Shown here: piece by piece, positions 51,188 to 61,134 of the stretch
How positions within the stretch are numbered: the stretch's first letter is position 1
Layout of the letters: the number at the start of each line of letters is the position of its first letter
Assembly: GCF_003355155.1 (NCBI RefSeq)
Contig: NZ_CP031320.1
Span: 6,623,861 to 6,687,860, forward strand
From: Streptomyces armeniacus
GTDB lineage: Bacteria; Actinomycetota; Actinomycetes; Streptomycetales; Streptomycetaceae
DNA: 64,000 nt
Direction of reading: 5' to 3'
Position numbers and translations under genes: made by a program
Notes under the pieces: model-generated
Databases searched by the model: none
Seen by the model: the letters and a program-made list of their open reading frames with translations, nothing else
What the model was told of the DNA's origin: nothing

Positions 51188-52931
51188 GCCCCGGCCCGGT
51201 GGTGGTGGTCGGGGGCGGTCCGGCCGGGATGGCGGCGGCGCGCGCCGCCGCCGGGGCGGGTGCGGGCGTGGTGCTGGCCGATTCCGGGCCGCTGCTGGGC
51301 GGCCAGTACCACCGGCAGAACACGCTGCACCCCGGCGCCCGGCTGGCGTTGCCGGAGGGTGTGGAGCATGTGCCGGAGGCGGAGGTGTGGGCGCTGGAGC
51401 ACCTCCCCGACGACGACGGCGGGGGCCACCGGGTGCACCTGCGCTGCGGTCCGGCGGACGGGCCGGGCCGCCACGGCCGCACCGTGGACACCCCGGCGCT
51501 GGTGCTGGCGACGGGGGCGTACGACCGTGTGCTGCCGTTCCCGGGCTGGGACCTGCCCGGGGTGTGCACGGCGGGCGCCGGGCAGGCGCTGGCGAAGGGC
51601 CAGGGCGTACCGGTGGGCCGGCGGGTGGTGGTGGCCGGCACCGGCCCGTTCCTGCTGCCGGTGGCCGCGTCACTGGCACAGGTGGGCGCGCGGGTGGCGG
51701 GGGTGTGGGAGGCCAACGCCGTCCCCGGCGGCTGGCTCGCCGATTTGGCGGGGTGTGGGCGGGCCGCGGGAAGGCGGGTGAACTGGCCCGGCATGCCGCC
51801 CTGCTGGCTCGCCGGCGCATCCCCTGCCGGCAGCGCAGCACGGTCATCGCAGCGCACGGCCGGGACCGGGTGGAGGCGGTGACGGTGGCCCGGCTGGACC
51901 ACGACTGGAACCTGCTGCCGGGCACCCGGCGGCGCATCGAGGCGGACGCGGTGTGCGTCGGCTACGGCTTCACCCCGCAGCTGGAACTCGCGCTGTCCGC
52001 GGGCTGCGCGACATCCGGCGGCTTCGTCACCGTCGACGCCGCGCAGGCCACCTCGGTGCCCGGCGTGTTCGCCGCCGGTGAGGTGACCGGCATCGGGGGA
52101 GCCCTCCTCGCCGCGAAGGAGGGCACGGTCGCCGGGACCGCGGCCGCGCGCGCGGCCGGGGTTACGGTGCGCGCCCCCGTACGCGCCATGCGGGGGGTGC
52201 GGGCGGGGCGCCGGTTCGCCGCGGCGCTGGAGCGGGCCCATCCGGTACGGGAGGGCTGGCGGGGCTGGCTGGATGAGGACACGGTGGTGTGCCGCTGCGA
52301 GGAAGTGACCTTCGGCCAGCTGCGCCGGGCGGTCCGGGAGCGCGGTGCGGCCGGCGTACGGGCGGTGAAGCTGGTCAGCCGGGCGGGGCTCGGGCTGTGC
52401 CAGGGCCGGGTGTGCGGGCGGAGCGTCGCGGAACTGACCGGACTCCCCGACCCCGGCACGGCTTTCGCGGGCCGCCCGCTGGCGGCGCCGCTGCGGCTGG
52501 GCGAACTGGCCGAGCCCTCAACCCCCGTACAGCTGCGGCAGGCGCAACCACCGCCCGTGCAGCCCCGGCAGGCGGACCCACCGCAGGCGGACCCACCGCA
52601 GGCGCACCCCCGGCAGGCGCAGCCGCCGCCCGTACAGCTGCGGCAGGCGCAACCACCGCCGGCGGACCCACCGCCTGTCCACCCTCCGTCCGTGCAGCCG
52701 CGGCAGGCGGACCCGCCGCCGGTGGACCCATCGCAGGCGCAGCCGCGGCAGGGGCAACCGCCGCCGGTGGACCGTCCGCCCGTGCAGCCGCCGCCGGTGG
52801 ACCGTCCGTCCGTGCAGCCGCCGCCGGATCGCCCCGTATCCGAGTCAGCCGAGCGCGCCGGGCCAGCCGGGTCAGCCGAGTGCGCCGGGCCAGCCGGGTG
52901 TGCCGGGCCAGCCGAGGAGGAGCAGGAATGA
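51184..52931 (+). pseudogene. FAD/NAD(P)-2Fe-2S oxidoreductase subunit, frameshifted
   Basis: ATG 51184 begins PGPVVVVGGGPAGMAAARAA and continues as a normal HcnB-like flavoprotein to WLADLAGCGRAAG. At about 51768-51772 (gcgggaaggcg) the reading frame breaks: the homologous continuation KAGELARHAALLARRRIP, then DAVCVGYGFTPQLELAL and GVFAAGEVTGIGG, lies in another frame. One missing base (A or G) explains it. The second half ends with a BFD-type 2Fe-2S site (VVCRCEEV, LGLCQGRVCG). From about 52515 a Pro/Gln repeat tail of around 130 residues is added. The frame ends at 52931, overlapping the deaminase start by 4 bp. It is broken unless the frameshift is a sequencing error or is corrected in translation. 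Confidence 0.75.
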
Positions 52932-53854
52932 CGCAGGAGAAACTCGACGGAGTGATCGTGGCGACCGCGCTGCCCTACGCCCAGGACGCGGGAGCCCCCG
53001 CGGGACTCCGCGTGGATCTGGACCGCTACGCGGAGCACTGCCGGTGGCTGGTCGACAACGGCTGCCGGGGCGTGGGGCCGAACGGGTCGCTGGGCGAGTA
53101 CTCCTCGCTGACCTCCAGCGAGCGGCGCGCGGTCGCGCGTACGGCGATCGAGGCGGTGGGGGAGGACGGCATCGTGGTCGTCGGCGTCCACGGCCCGGGC
53201 GCGCACCAGGCCCGCGCCTGGGCGGAGCGGGCGGCGGAGGACGGCGCCGACGGGGTGCTGTGCTTGCCCCCGACGATGTACCGGGCGAATACCGCGGAGG
53301 TGGTCCACCACTTCCAGGAAGTGGCCGCGGCGGGACTGCCGGTGATGGTCTACAACAACCCCTTCGACACCCGCGTCGACCTCACCCCCGAGGCCGTCGC
53401 CGAGATCGCGCAGCTGGACGGCGTGGTCGCGGTCAAGGAGTTCTCCGGCGATGTACGGCGCGTGCTACACATCCGTGAACAGGCCCCCGGCCTGACGGTG
53501 GTGGCGGGTGCGGACGACGTGGCCCTGGAAGCTGTGTTGATGGGCGCGACGGGCTGGTTCGCGGGGTTCCCGAATGTGTTCCCCGCCGCGTCCGCCCGCC
53601 TGTTCACCCTGGCCCGCCAGGGCCGCCTGGCGGAAGCGCGGGCACTGTACGAGCCGCTGGTGGCCGCCTTCCGCTGGGACTCACGCACGGAGTTCGTGCA
53701 GGCCATCAAGTACGGCATGGACACCGTCGGCCGGTACGGCGGCCCGTGCCGCCCTCCACGCGGCCCCCTCCCCGAGGCCGAACGGGCCCGGCTGGAAGCG
53801 GACATGCGCCGCGCCGTGGACCACCTCCACGCGCACTGCCCGGCGGGGGCGTGA
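52928..53854 (+). CDS. DapA-family lyase, probable 1-pyrroline-4-hydroxy-2-carboxylate deaminase
   Basis: 308 residues. Barrel of the dihydrodipicolinate synthase family: GVGPNGSLGEYSSLTSSER, PPTMYRAN, Tyr at about 142 in MVYNNPFDTRVDL, and Schiff-base Lys at about 170 in GVVAVKEFSGD. In hydroxyproline operons this member deaminates pyrroline-4-hydroxy-2-carboxylate to 2-ketoglutarate semialdehyde. Its position between the dehydrogenase subunits and the epimerase supports that role. The dehydrogenase for the semialdehyde is not next to it and must come from elsewhere. Confidence 0.82.
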   Translation: MTQEKLDGVIVATALPYAQDAGAPAGLRVDLDRYAEHCRWLVDNGCRGVGPNGSLGEYSSLTSSERRAVARTAIEAVGEDGIVVVGVHGPGAHQARAWAERAAEDGADGVLCLPPTMYRANTAEVVHHFQEVAAAGLPVMVYNNPFDTRVDLTPEAVAEIAQLDGVVAVKEFSGDVRRVLHIREQAPGLTVVAGADDVALEAVLMGATGWFAGFPNVFPAASARLFTLARQGRLAEARALYEPLVAAFRWDSRTEFVQAIKYGMDTVGRYGGPCRPPRGPLPEAERARLEADMRRAVDHLHAHCPAGA

Positions 53855-53855
53855 G

Positions 53856-54977
53856 ATGCGCGCGGCACGGTACTTCTCCGCCGTCGACTCCCACACCGAA
53901 GGCATGCCGACACGGGTGGTCACCGGCGGCCTCGGCGTCATCCCGGGCGCGACGATGGCCGAGCGCCGCACCTACTTCCTCACCCACCTCGACCACCTGC
54001 GCGAACTGCTGGTCAACGAGCCCCGCGGCCACGGCGCGATGAGCGGGGCGATCCTTCAGCCACCGGTGCTCCCGGAGGCGGACTGGGGCGTGCTGTTCAT
54101 CGAGGTCTCGGGCTGCCTGCCGATGTGCGGGCACGGCACGATCGGGGTGGCCACGGTGCTGGTGGAGACCGGCATGGTGGATGTCGTCGAGCCGGTCACC
54201 CGCGTACGCCTGGACACCCCGGCGGGGCTGGTCACCGCCGACGTCGCCGTCCAGGAGGGGCGGGCGCGGGCGGTGACGATCGAGAACGTGCCCGCGTTCG
54301 CCCTGGAGACGGGCGCGGCCCTCGAGGTGCCGGGCTGGGGCCGGGTGGGCTACGACATGGCGTACGGCGGGAACTTCTACGCGATGGTGCCGCTGGAGGA
54401 GCTGGGCATCCCGTTCGAGAAGACGGCGAAGGACCGCATGCTCCAGGCCGGACTGGCGGTGATGGCCGCGATCAACGACCAAACCCGGCCGGTCCATCCG
54501 GCCGACCCGGGCATCGGGGGCTGCAAACACGTGCAGTTCACCGCCCCCGGCACACCCGGGGCCGCCGCTGCTGCGGGCACACCGGAGGCCGCGGCGGCGG
54601 GCACCCCCCGGGCCGCGCCGGGCGCGTCGGGGGCCGGGGCGGGCAGGCCGGGGGCTGCCGCCGCTGCGCGCGGCGGGGGCAGCGACGCGCGGAATGCGAT
54701 GGTGATCCACCCGGGCTGGTTCGACCGCTCCCCGTGCGGTACGGGCACCAGCGCGCGGATGGCGCAGCTCCACGCCCGCGGTGAACTCCCGCTGGGGCGC
54801 GACTTCGTGAACGAGTCGCTGCTGGGCACGCGGTTCACCGGGAGGCTGGTGGCCGAGACGGAGGTGGCGGGTGTGCCGGCGGTGGTGCCGACGGTGACGG
54901 GCAGCGCGTGGATCACGGGCATGGGCCAGTACCTGCTGGACCCCTCGGACCCTTTCCCCCGCGGCTTCACCCTCTGA
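53856..54977 (+). CDS. Proline racemase family, probable 4-hydroxyproline 2-epimerase
   Basis: 373 residues. Both catalytic cysteines are present: Cys91 in LPMCGHGTIG and Cys294 in RSPCGTGTSARM, so it is an epimerase or racemase (EC 5.1.1.8 or similar) and not the Thr-containing dehydratase subtype. Other motifs are AVDSHTEGMPTRVV, RGHGAMSGAIL, YGGNFYAMV and GTRFTGRLV. An Ala/Gly/Pro-rich insertion of roughly 45 residues (about 231-277) lies between the halves and explains the excess over the usual 310-335 residues. One base separates it from the deaminase stop. It would start the pathway by making cis-4-hydroxy-D-proline. Confidence 0.88.
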   Translation: MRAARYFSAVDSHTEGMPTRVVTGGLGVIPGATMAERRTYFLTHLDHLRELLVNEPRGHGAMSGAILQPPVLPEADWGVLFIEVSGCLPMCGHGTIGVATVLVETGMVDVVEPVTRVRLDTPAGLVTADVAVQEGRARAVTIENVPAFALETGAALEVPGWGRVGYDMAYGGNFYAMVPLEELGIPFEKTAKDRMLQAGLAVMAAINDQTRPVHPADPGIGGCKHVQFTAPGTPGAAAAAGTPEAAAAGTPRAAPGASGAGAGRPGAAAAARGGGSDARNAMVIHPGWFDRSPCGTGTSARMAQLHARGELPLGRDFVNESLLGTRFTGRLVAETEVAGVPAVVPTVTGSAWITGMGQYLLDPSDPFPRGFTL

Positions 54978-55856
54978 CCCGCATCCGTCGCGGGCGCCTT
55001 GGTGGGCCTCGGGAGGGGGCCGCGGGGTCCGGGCCGGTGCCGGCCGTGCCTCGCGAGTCGGGTGTCCGCACATTCGCGGGGTACCCGTGTGCGGTGACCG
55101 TGCAGGCCGTCGGTGAACCGCGCGAGGAGCGGGGTCCGGTTCCGCGGGCGTGTCACCGCCGCCGGCTGCCGGGCCCGCCCGGAGAGAGCGGGCGCACCGC
55201 TCCCGTACATCACGGAGGAGGCGCTGCGCGCGTACGCCGGCGGCCCGCCGTGGTGCTTGCCGACACCTCGCGGCTTCAGGCCGCGGGGGACAGCGGTCTC
55301 GGACTGACCGGCGCCGGCTCCCTCACTCCCGGGCCGCATTCCGTGCCCGGGGCTCCGGTTGAACGGTCCGTCTCGGTCCTCGTACGGGAAGCGCTGGGTG
55401 CGTCACCGTGGCCGGGCCGGACGCTACGGTGCACCGTGGCCGGGCCGGCGTGCTGCGCGGCCTCGCCTCCGCAGGGTCTCCGGCGGCCCGGCCGTCCGGG
55501 CACGGGCACTCCCGGGGCGGCACACTGCTCCACCCCCTCCGCCACACGTACGGCCGTACCCTCACCGCCCGCCCGGCGAGCGAGCGGGGGACTTCGGAAC
55601 GCTCTCGGCGAGGGCGCTTTTTCCCGACGCGGGCGCCGGGCCTGATGCCCGTGCCGGGTTCGCGGCCTTCACCGCCGGCCACTCAGCGCAACTTCCGCCG
55701 CGGCGAACCCGTCCGGCGGGTGAGGACGGCCCGGCCCGGGTACGGGCCGGGCCCGGCGGACGATGCGGGCCGCCCACGAGCGGCGCTCCGGGCCCCGGCC
55801 GCGGGTACGGCTTCATCCCCGCCGCGGGGTGCCACCGCCGCGCGGGCCGGACCGTT
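54978..55856. other. 879-bp region without a supported gene
   Basis: All long frames here look like GC-rich noise. No domain, signal peptide or start with a ribosome site was found. Short frames around 55113-55307 and 55408-55560 have no recognisable motif. It is likely the edge of the decayed region. Confidence 0.5.
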
Positions 55857-56204
55857 TCAGCGCAAGGTCACCTCGGCGTCGGAGGCCTTCTCCCAGCCCG
55901 TCGTGATCTTGGTGACCTCGCCGCCGCAGTCCTTGTAGTCCCTGGTCTCGCCGGACGGCTTGAAGACGACCTTGGCGTAGACGCAACGGCCGTTGCCCTT
56001 GGTGTCGTTCAGCGTGCCCTTCACCTCACGCATCCCGTTTTGCGAACACTCCCCGTACTCCAGCTTGCCACCGTCGATCTTGATCGTCTCACCCCTGCAC
56101 ACAGCCGCCTGCGCAGGCTGCGCCTGTGTACTCCCGGCCGGGAGCACGAACACCGTCGTGCCCAGAGCCGCGGCACCCACCAGGCCCATACGGATCTTGC
56201 TCAT
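55857..56204 (-). CDS. Small secreted protein
   Basis: 115 residues. Signal peptide MSKIRMGLVGAAALGTTVFVLPAGSTQAQPAQA, cleavage likely after AQA. The mature part of about 80 residues has four Cys (AVCRGETI, YGECSQNG, GRCVYAK, YKDCGGE) that could make two disulfides, and is rich in Lys/Gly. Resembles small secreted actinobacterial proteins of unknown role. Located inside otherwise decayed sequence but with normal coding character. A 326-bp gap upstream shows no gene. Confidence 0.7.
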   Translation of the reverse strand: MSKIRMGLVGAAALGTTVFVLPAGSTQAQPAQAAVCRGETIKIDGGKLEYGECSQNGMREVKGTLNDTKGNGRCVYAKVVFKPSGETRDYKDCGGEVTKITTGWEKASDAEVTLR

Positions 56205-56529
56205 GACGCTTTCCCCCTTGCCTCACGGACTGACACAGGCAACGATGCGCAGTCCGCGGCAGCGCCGCAGGGTGTTTCGGCCTCACCCGAAACGCGCGGG
56301 GGCGGTTGGGCGCGCGGGCCGTCCGGCGGCGCTTGAGCGCGTACCCGCCGGCGCCCGGGTGCTGCTCCCGCACCCGGGCAGGTGTCCCACGTGCCTGCTC
56401 GTGGACGACCGGTCCGGCGCGCTCCGCCGGCCTTGTCCCCGGCCCGGTGCCCGAGGTCGGCCACAGCGGTGCCGGTGACCGCGCACTGAACGGGCTTGAA
56501 AGACGTGCCGCCGACACCGAAGCAGCTCC

Positions 56530-56649
56530 ACCCGCTTCACCCACCGTGCTCTTGCCCGAGCGGGTCTCCCCGCTCAGCACGGTCACCGGTGCGTCGAGTC
56601 TCCGCTCATGCACGACTCCGTCGGCATCGAACACCATGCACTCGAACAC
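56530..56649 (-). pseudogene. AAA/ABC-like ATPase N-terminal remnant
   Basis: ATG 56649 begins MFECMVFDADGVVHERRL, DAPVTVLSGETRSGKSTVGE, a P-loop preceded by the beta-strand pattern of large SMC/ATPase-like proteins. After about 38 residues the coding signal disappears. Only the N-terminus of a once larger gene remains. Confidence 0.55.
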
Positions 56650-56768
56650 CCTTGCCTCCCGCGCGCTCGACCGCGATCTCGGCGCGGTGGCTTGTGGCGG
56701 GTAACGAAGCAGCGCTGTCCGGGTGACGCCCGGCCGGTCGTTGCGGAGCCCGGGTTCTGGGTGGCGTT

Positions 56769-56972
56769 GTGCCTGATCGCCGCTCCGGCGCGGGCGAGAT
56801 CGCCGCGTGCCTCTTCCTCCCCGGGGGCACGGTCAGCAACTACCTCACGACGATCGTCAGCAAGCTCAACGCGCGGAACCGTATCGACGCCGTCCGGATC
56901 GCCGAGGAGGCGGGCTGGATTCCGTGGGCCGAAGGAGCGGCACACGGGAGACGGCTCATGCCTCCAGGGTGA
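56769..56972 (+). pseudogene. LuxR/NarL response-regulator C-terminal fragment
   Basis: The frame contains GEIAACLFLPGGTVSNYLTT and IVSKLNARNRIDAVRIAEEAGWIPW, the helix-turn-helix and last helix of DesR/NarL-type regulators. The receiver domain is absent upstream. Its end overlaps the end of the convergent TetR gene. Confidence 0.7.
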
Positions 56973-57552
56973 GGGCCGAGTTCATCGTCGAGCAGGTCCG
57001 GCGCAGGAGCGCGGGCAGTTCGTGCCGGGTGCAGTCGGGGAGCCATTCGTCCAGCGTGCAGCGCCAGGCGGCCACGAAGAACTCGATGAGGAGCCGTAGT
57101 TCGAGGCGGTTCCGGCCGTCGAGGCGGCGTGCGATCTCGGTCTGGACCTCGGCGCAGTGCCGCAGCGTGTGCCCGTCGAGTGCCGGTGAGTCGGCGATCA
57201 GGCGGAGCGTGCGCGGGAAGCGCCGGTACCAGTCGTCGTCCATGCGCTCCAGCGTGGTCAGCATGGCGCCGAGGAAGACGTCGGCCAGCGGCCCGGACTT
57301 CTCTGTGTCGTCCAGGACTTCCAGGTAGACGTCCCAGAGCTGCTTGACGGCGGCGAGGGCCACGTCCTCCTTGGAGTGGAAGTTGCGGAAGAAGGTCCGC
57401 CGGGACACCTCCACCTGTTCCAGCAGCGCGTCCAGCGGAGTGCCGTCGAAGCCGCGTTCGCCGAAGAGCGTGACGGCGGTGTCGACCAGCGATTGGCGCG
57501 TACGCAGCTTCTTGCGTTCGCGCAGGGTGGGGGGCTGTTCCGGAGCGGGCAT
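56956..57552 (-). CDS. TetR-family regulator
   Basis: 198 residues from ATG 57552. The DNA-binding domain (about 10-60) reads LRERKKLRTRQSLVDTAVTLF, GERGFDGTPLDALLEQVEVSRRTFFRNFHSKEDV. The ligand-binding C-terminal domain is helical. It is divergent from the quinone oxidoreductase gene at 57642, with only 89 bp between the starts, so it most likely represses that gene and responds to its substrate or to an electrophile. Confidence 0.88.
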   Translation of the reverse strand: MPAPEQPPTLRERKKLRTRQSLVDTAVTLFGERGFDGTPLDALLEQVEVSRRTFFRNFHSKEDVALAAVKQLWDVYLEVLDDTEKSGPLADVFLGAMLTTLERMDDDWYRRFPRTLRLIADSPALDGHTLRHCAEVQTEIARRLDGRNRLELRLLIEFFVAAWRCTLDEWLPDCTRHELPALLRRTCSTMNSALTLEA

Positions 57553-57641
57553 CGCGGGCAGCGTACCAAGTGCGCCAAGACAGCGCATATGCTCTACTGA
57601 AGCAAACGCCACACTGTGGCACTTTATGGGAAGGGGACTCC

Positions 57642-58574
57642 GTGCGCGCACTCGCCGTCGACCACACCTCACCCGGACACCTGTCCCTGACGGACGTCCC
57701 GGACCCGCGGCCCGCCGCCCACGAGGCGCTCGTACGGGTCGAGGCGGTCTCGCTGAACTTCGGTGAGGTCCACGGGGCGACCCGTCCGGAGGTGCCGGAC
57801 GGCACCGTGCTCGGCTGGGACGCGGCCGGCGTGGTCGTCCAGGCCGCGGCCGATGGCTCAGGGCCGGCCGAGGGAGCGCGGGTCGTCACCCTCGGGGAGA
57901 CCGGCTGGGCCGAGTTGCGGGCCGTACCCGCCGCCCTGCTCGGCACCGCGCCGGAGGACGCCGATCCCGGTGCGCTGAGCACCGTCCCCGTGGCCGGACT
58001 GAGCGCCCTGCACGTGCTGCGCCGGATGGGGTCGCTGCTCGGCCGCCGCGTGCTGGTCACCGGTGCCTCCGGCGGAGTCGGCCGCTACGCCGTGCAGTTG
58101 GCCGCCCGAGCGGGCGCGCACGTCGTCGCCATCAGCCGCAGCTCCGCCCAGGCGGACGGACTCCGATCCCTGGGCGCCCGCGAGGTCCACCCCGAGCCGG
58201 CCGCCGTTCGGGAGCCCGTGGCCGCCGTCCTCGACAACGTCGGCGGCCGGCATCTCGTCGACGCCTTCGCCGCGCTGTCGGCCGGCGGCACCCTCTTCAG
58301 CGTGGGCCGCTCCTCCGAGGCCGACGCGGTGCTGCCACCGGATGCCCTGCTGGGCAACGAGGGGCGGCATGACCGGTCGATCCGCACCTTCTTCCTCTTC
58401 GGCGACCCGGCCGCCGGCTTCTCCGCGGATCTGACCTGGCTGGCCGGAGAGATTGCCGCGGGCCGCCTCGATCCGGGCATCAGCTGGCGCGGGTCCTGGG
58501 CCCGCCACGCCGAGGCCGTACAGACCCTGCTCGACCGCCGCCTCCACGGCAAGGCCGTCCTCGATCTTCAGTGA
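57642..58574 (+). CDS. Zinc-independent quinone oxidoreductase-like (MDR) dehydrogenase
   Basis: 310 residues from GTG 57642 (gggaagggga upstream). GroES-like N-terminus (LVRVEAVSLNFGEVHG, VLGWDAAGVVVQ) and Rossmann domain RVLVTGASGGVGRYAVQLAARAG. The zinc ligands of alcohol dehydrogenases are missing, so NADPH-dependent reduction of quinones or enones is expected. Probably controlled by the divergent TetR regulator. Confidence 0.87.
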   Translation: MRALAVDHTSPGHLSLTDVPDPRPAAHEALVRVEAVSLNFGEVHGATRPEVPDGTVLGWDAAGVVVQAAADGSGPAEGARVVTLGETGWAELRAVPAALLGTAPEDADPGALSTVPVAGLSALHVLRRMGSLLGRRVLVTGASGGVGRYAVQLAARAGAHVVAISRSSAQADGLRSLGAREVHPEPAAVREPVAAVLDNVGGRHLVDAFAALSAGGTLFSVGRSSEADAVLPPDALLGNEGRHDRSIRTFFLFGDPAAGFSADLTWLAGEIAAGRLDPGISWRGSWARHAEAVQTLLDRRLHGKAVLDLQ

Positions 58575-58627
58575 CCGGCTTCGGCGACCGGCCGGTCCGA
58601 CGGCGGAGTTGACCGCCGGAGGCCGGT

Positions 58628-59478
58628 CAGCCGCCGCCCGGCAGCGCGTCCGGCAGGCCCTCGCCCAGGACCGTACGCACCGACAGGTCCGCGACCTCGC
58701 CGAAGCCCGCGTCGTAGACCGCCGCGCTGACCACGTAGCGCGTGCCCCACCCGGTACGTGCCGAACGCCCGGTCCGCGCCTGCCACGGGTGTCCCGCCGG
58801 GGCCCACCAGCCGGGCGGCGCGGCCGCCCCGGGGCGCGGGCTCGACGCCGTCCAGCGCGAAGCCGAACTCCGTGAAGCGGAACCCGCAGTCCCTGCCCCA
58901 GTGCCTTGCTGTACGCCTCCTTCAGCGCCACAGCCGCACCAGCGTGTCGTTGCGTTCCGTCTGGTCGCCCGCGTCCGGCAACCGGCGTTCGTACGGCGTG
59001 CATGCCTGCAGCTCCGAGCCGGTGCCCGCCGGTCTGCGGTCCGCCAGCTCCACGCCCACGCCGATCCGGCCCTTCCGGGTGATGCCGAGGACCATCAGCT
59101 CCTCGATGTGGCTGAGGCTCACGTCGATCTGGTCGCAGCCGCGTACATACGGCCGCCCGCCCGCCCGGCTGGTAGCCCAGATCGACGAGTTCCGGGCTGG
59201 TGTCGATGACGGAGGCCGCCGCGTACCGCAGGAGCAGCCGGGAGGCGGCGAACCGGTCGCGCATCCGGGCCGGCGAGAACGACTCGTAGCGGCACCAGTC
59301 CCGGCCCGGCAGCGACCGCAGCCACGGCACGTCCGTGCGCATGCGCAGCCAGTCGCCGAGCCGGGCGTACACGACCGCGGTGCCCACGTCGGCCAGTTCG
59401 GCGCCGAGCTGATCCCAGGGCCCGTCCGGGCCGTGGGCCCGAAGCGGCGCCGCAGGCGGCGCCGCGGCCCCGGCCACG
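58628..59478 (-). pseudogene. 4'-phosphopantetheinyl transferase remnant with frameshifts
   Basis: Pieces of a Sfp-type transferase appear in order but in different frames: GAELADVGTAVVYARLGDWL, RMRDRFAASRLLLRYAAA; then DVSLSHIEELMVLGITRKGR with IGVGVELADRRP; then VALKEAYSKALGQGLRVPLH; and a tail VRTVLGEGLPDALPGGG. The G-V-E-L-x-D and K-E-A-Y-x-K signatures are there (usually GVDVE and WTRKEA). At least three frame changes are needed. Such genes normally sit in polyketide clusters, and the preceding acyltransferase fragment fits that. Confidence 0.7.
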
Positions 59479-59735
59479 TCACGCCCCCGCCATCGAAGGC
59501 GCGAAGGACCCGGCCTCCAGCAGGGAGACCACCCCCGCGAGGTCCACGGCGTTCGTCTCGGCTCCCCGACAGACGGCGAAGCAGGGCGGGCCCGAGCGAC
59601 TTCTCGATGCGCCGGATGAACGGGGTGAGCACCACCCGCGGGCCCACCTCCACCACGTGCCTCGGCCGCTGCTGCGCGAGCAGCTGACGGGCGGCGTCGG
59701 CGAACCGCACGGGTGCGGTGATGTGCCTGGTTCTC
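59479..59735 (-). pseudogene. Polyketide-synthase-type acyltransferase C-terminal remnant
   Basis: RTRHITAPVRFADAARQLLA, QRPRHVVEVGPRVVLTPFIR and RIEKSLGPALLRRL match the end of FabD/AT domains (VEVGP..VL), followed in another frame by AETNAVDLAGVVSLLEAGS. No active-site GHSxG part is present. It directly precedes the transferase remnant on the same strand. Confidence 0.6.
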
Positions 59736-60508
59736 GAAAGGGCACAGAGCAAGGCCGCAGCGATGTTCCCCCGGGGCCGCGCCGACCGCCCGGGGTGCTG
59801 AGCGCGATGAGCGCGGACGTGCGAGACAACCCGCGCCCAGGACTGCGCCGCCGGATGTGCAGCACCCCCGGAACGGGACCGGGGCCCGCAGTTCATCACC
59901 GAGCCGCATGACGACGGCGTCGTGGCGAAGACCGGCAACGCGTCGTGGGCCCGAGGCCGGGATGACCTGCCCCGCCCGGGGCGCCGACCTCACCGTGCCG
60001 AAGTGGCCGATCATGGCGTGCTGCCGCGACCTCGTCACGACGCCCCAGGAACTGCAGCGGGCACTGCGCCCGGACACCGCCCAGCAACTCACTGCGTCGA
60101 TCGTCACCTCTCACGGCCCCGGAGCTCTGGCGCCCACCACCTACGACTCCACGTTCAACCGCGAAGGCACACCGCCGCACGCCCACCGGCCTCACACCGT
60201 CCAGACCCGCCAATACCGCCCTGTCCCCGGCCCCCGAGGACCAGGAGGGGCAGAGCCGAACCACGAAGCTTCACACCGACCTGATGAACCGGTTCCGACT
60301 GCCCAGGTCGGAGTAAAAGGCCGTCGTCATCTGACAGTTCCCGCCCGCTACCGGCGCGCCGCCGGCCTCCCGGGCGTACGGGGAGCGATTCATCGCCGCC
60401 CCCTACGCACCCTCGGTACGGTGACGGCGAGATCGCTGCTGGCCACCCTGCGCGCCAGTGGGGCTGCTCGGCCCAGTGCTGCTTTGGTGTGCATGACCAG
60501 GGCGTTCT
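59736..60508. other. Decayed region without a supported gene
   Basis: Several overlapping frames but no recognisable motif. A stretch near 59985-60135 (MTCPARGADLTVPKW, then TPQELQRALRPDTAQQL) looks partly coding but lacks start, stop and family. Treated as remnant sequence. Confidence 0.4.
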
Positions 60509-61134
60509 TCAGCGTGGGGTCCGGCCGGTGGTCTTGGCGAGGTCCTGCGCCTCGTACCAGGCGGGATCTTCACGCCCGATCGGCCATGCCTTGTTGCAGG
60601 AGCGGCGCAGGGCGAGGACCTCGTCCCAGGTCAGCTTCTCCAACCGGGCGAGCAGTGCTGCCGCTGCCCGCCCATGGGGCCCCAGCGCCCACCAGGCCGG
60701 TATCCGGCACCGTATGTGCTGGCTCCAGGCCCGTCCGAGGCGCTCCTCGTCGTTGTTCGGGAGAAGACTGACGATCCATAGCCCGAAGGGGACCTCGGTC
60801 ATGAACGGCAAGTAGTCGGCGCCTGTCGAGTGCGGTGCTGCGCGGTGCCACGGCTGCTTGCGGCGCCGCAGCGGCACACCCGGTGTTTCCCCGATGAGGA
60901 TGCTGCGCCGGTCGCGCAGGCACCGGCGTAGTCGACGGGGTCGTCTTCGAAGCCTCGGCCTGAAGGGCGTATCACCTTCCAGCCCCAGTCGGCTGGCAAA
61001 CGGTTCGGGCCCACCTTCGCGGCTGTCCAGTCTGCCCACCCAAGGCCGGGCACCGGCTCCCCTTCCGCGACGACACGGGGCTCTCTTCTGGCGTACCGCG
61101 CAGCGGGCGGCTGGGGAACCGCGGGCGTTTGCAA
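60509..61134 (-). pseudogene. Unknown gene with frameshift
   Basis: The upstream frame gives PVPGLGWADWTAAKVGPNRL and PADWGWKVIRPSGRGFEDDPV. Around 60915 the signal passes to another frame with SILIGETPGVPL and YLPFMTEVPFGLWIVSLLPNN, ending with the coherent stretch LEKLTWDEVLALRRSCNKAW and a stop at 60509. Protein-like sequence on both sides of the break suggests a single-frameshift pseudogene. Family not recognised. Confidence 0.5.

Noticed and set aside
55408..55600. Second integrase fragment (HPLRHTYGRTL)
   Set aside because: Only a few residues resemble a recombinase box and the surrounding frame has no other similarity.
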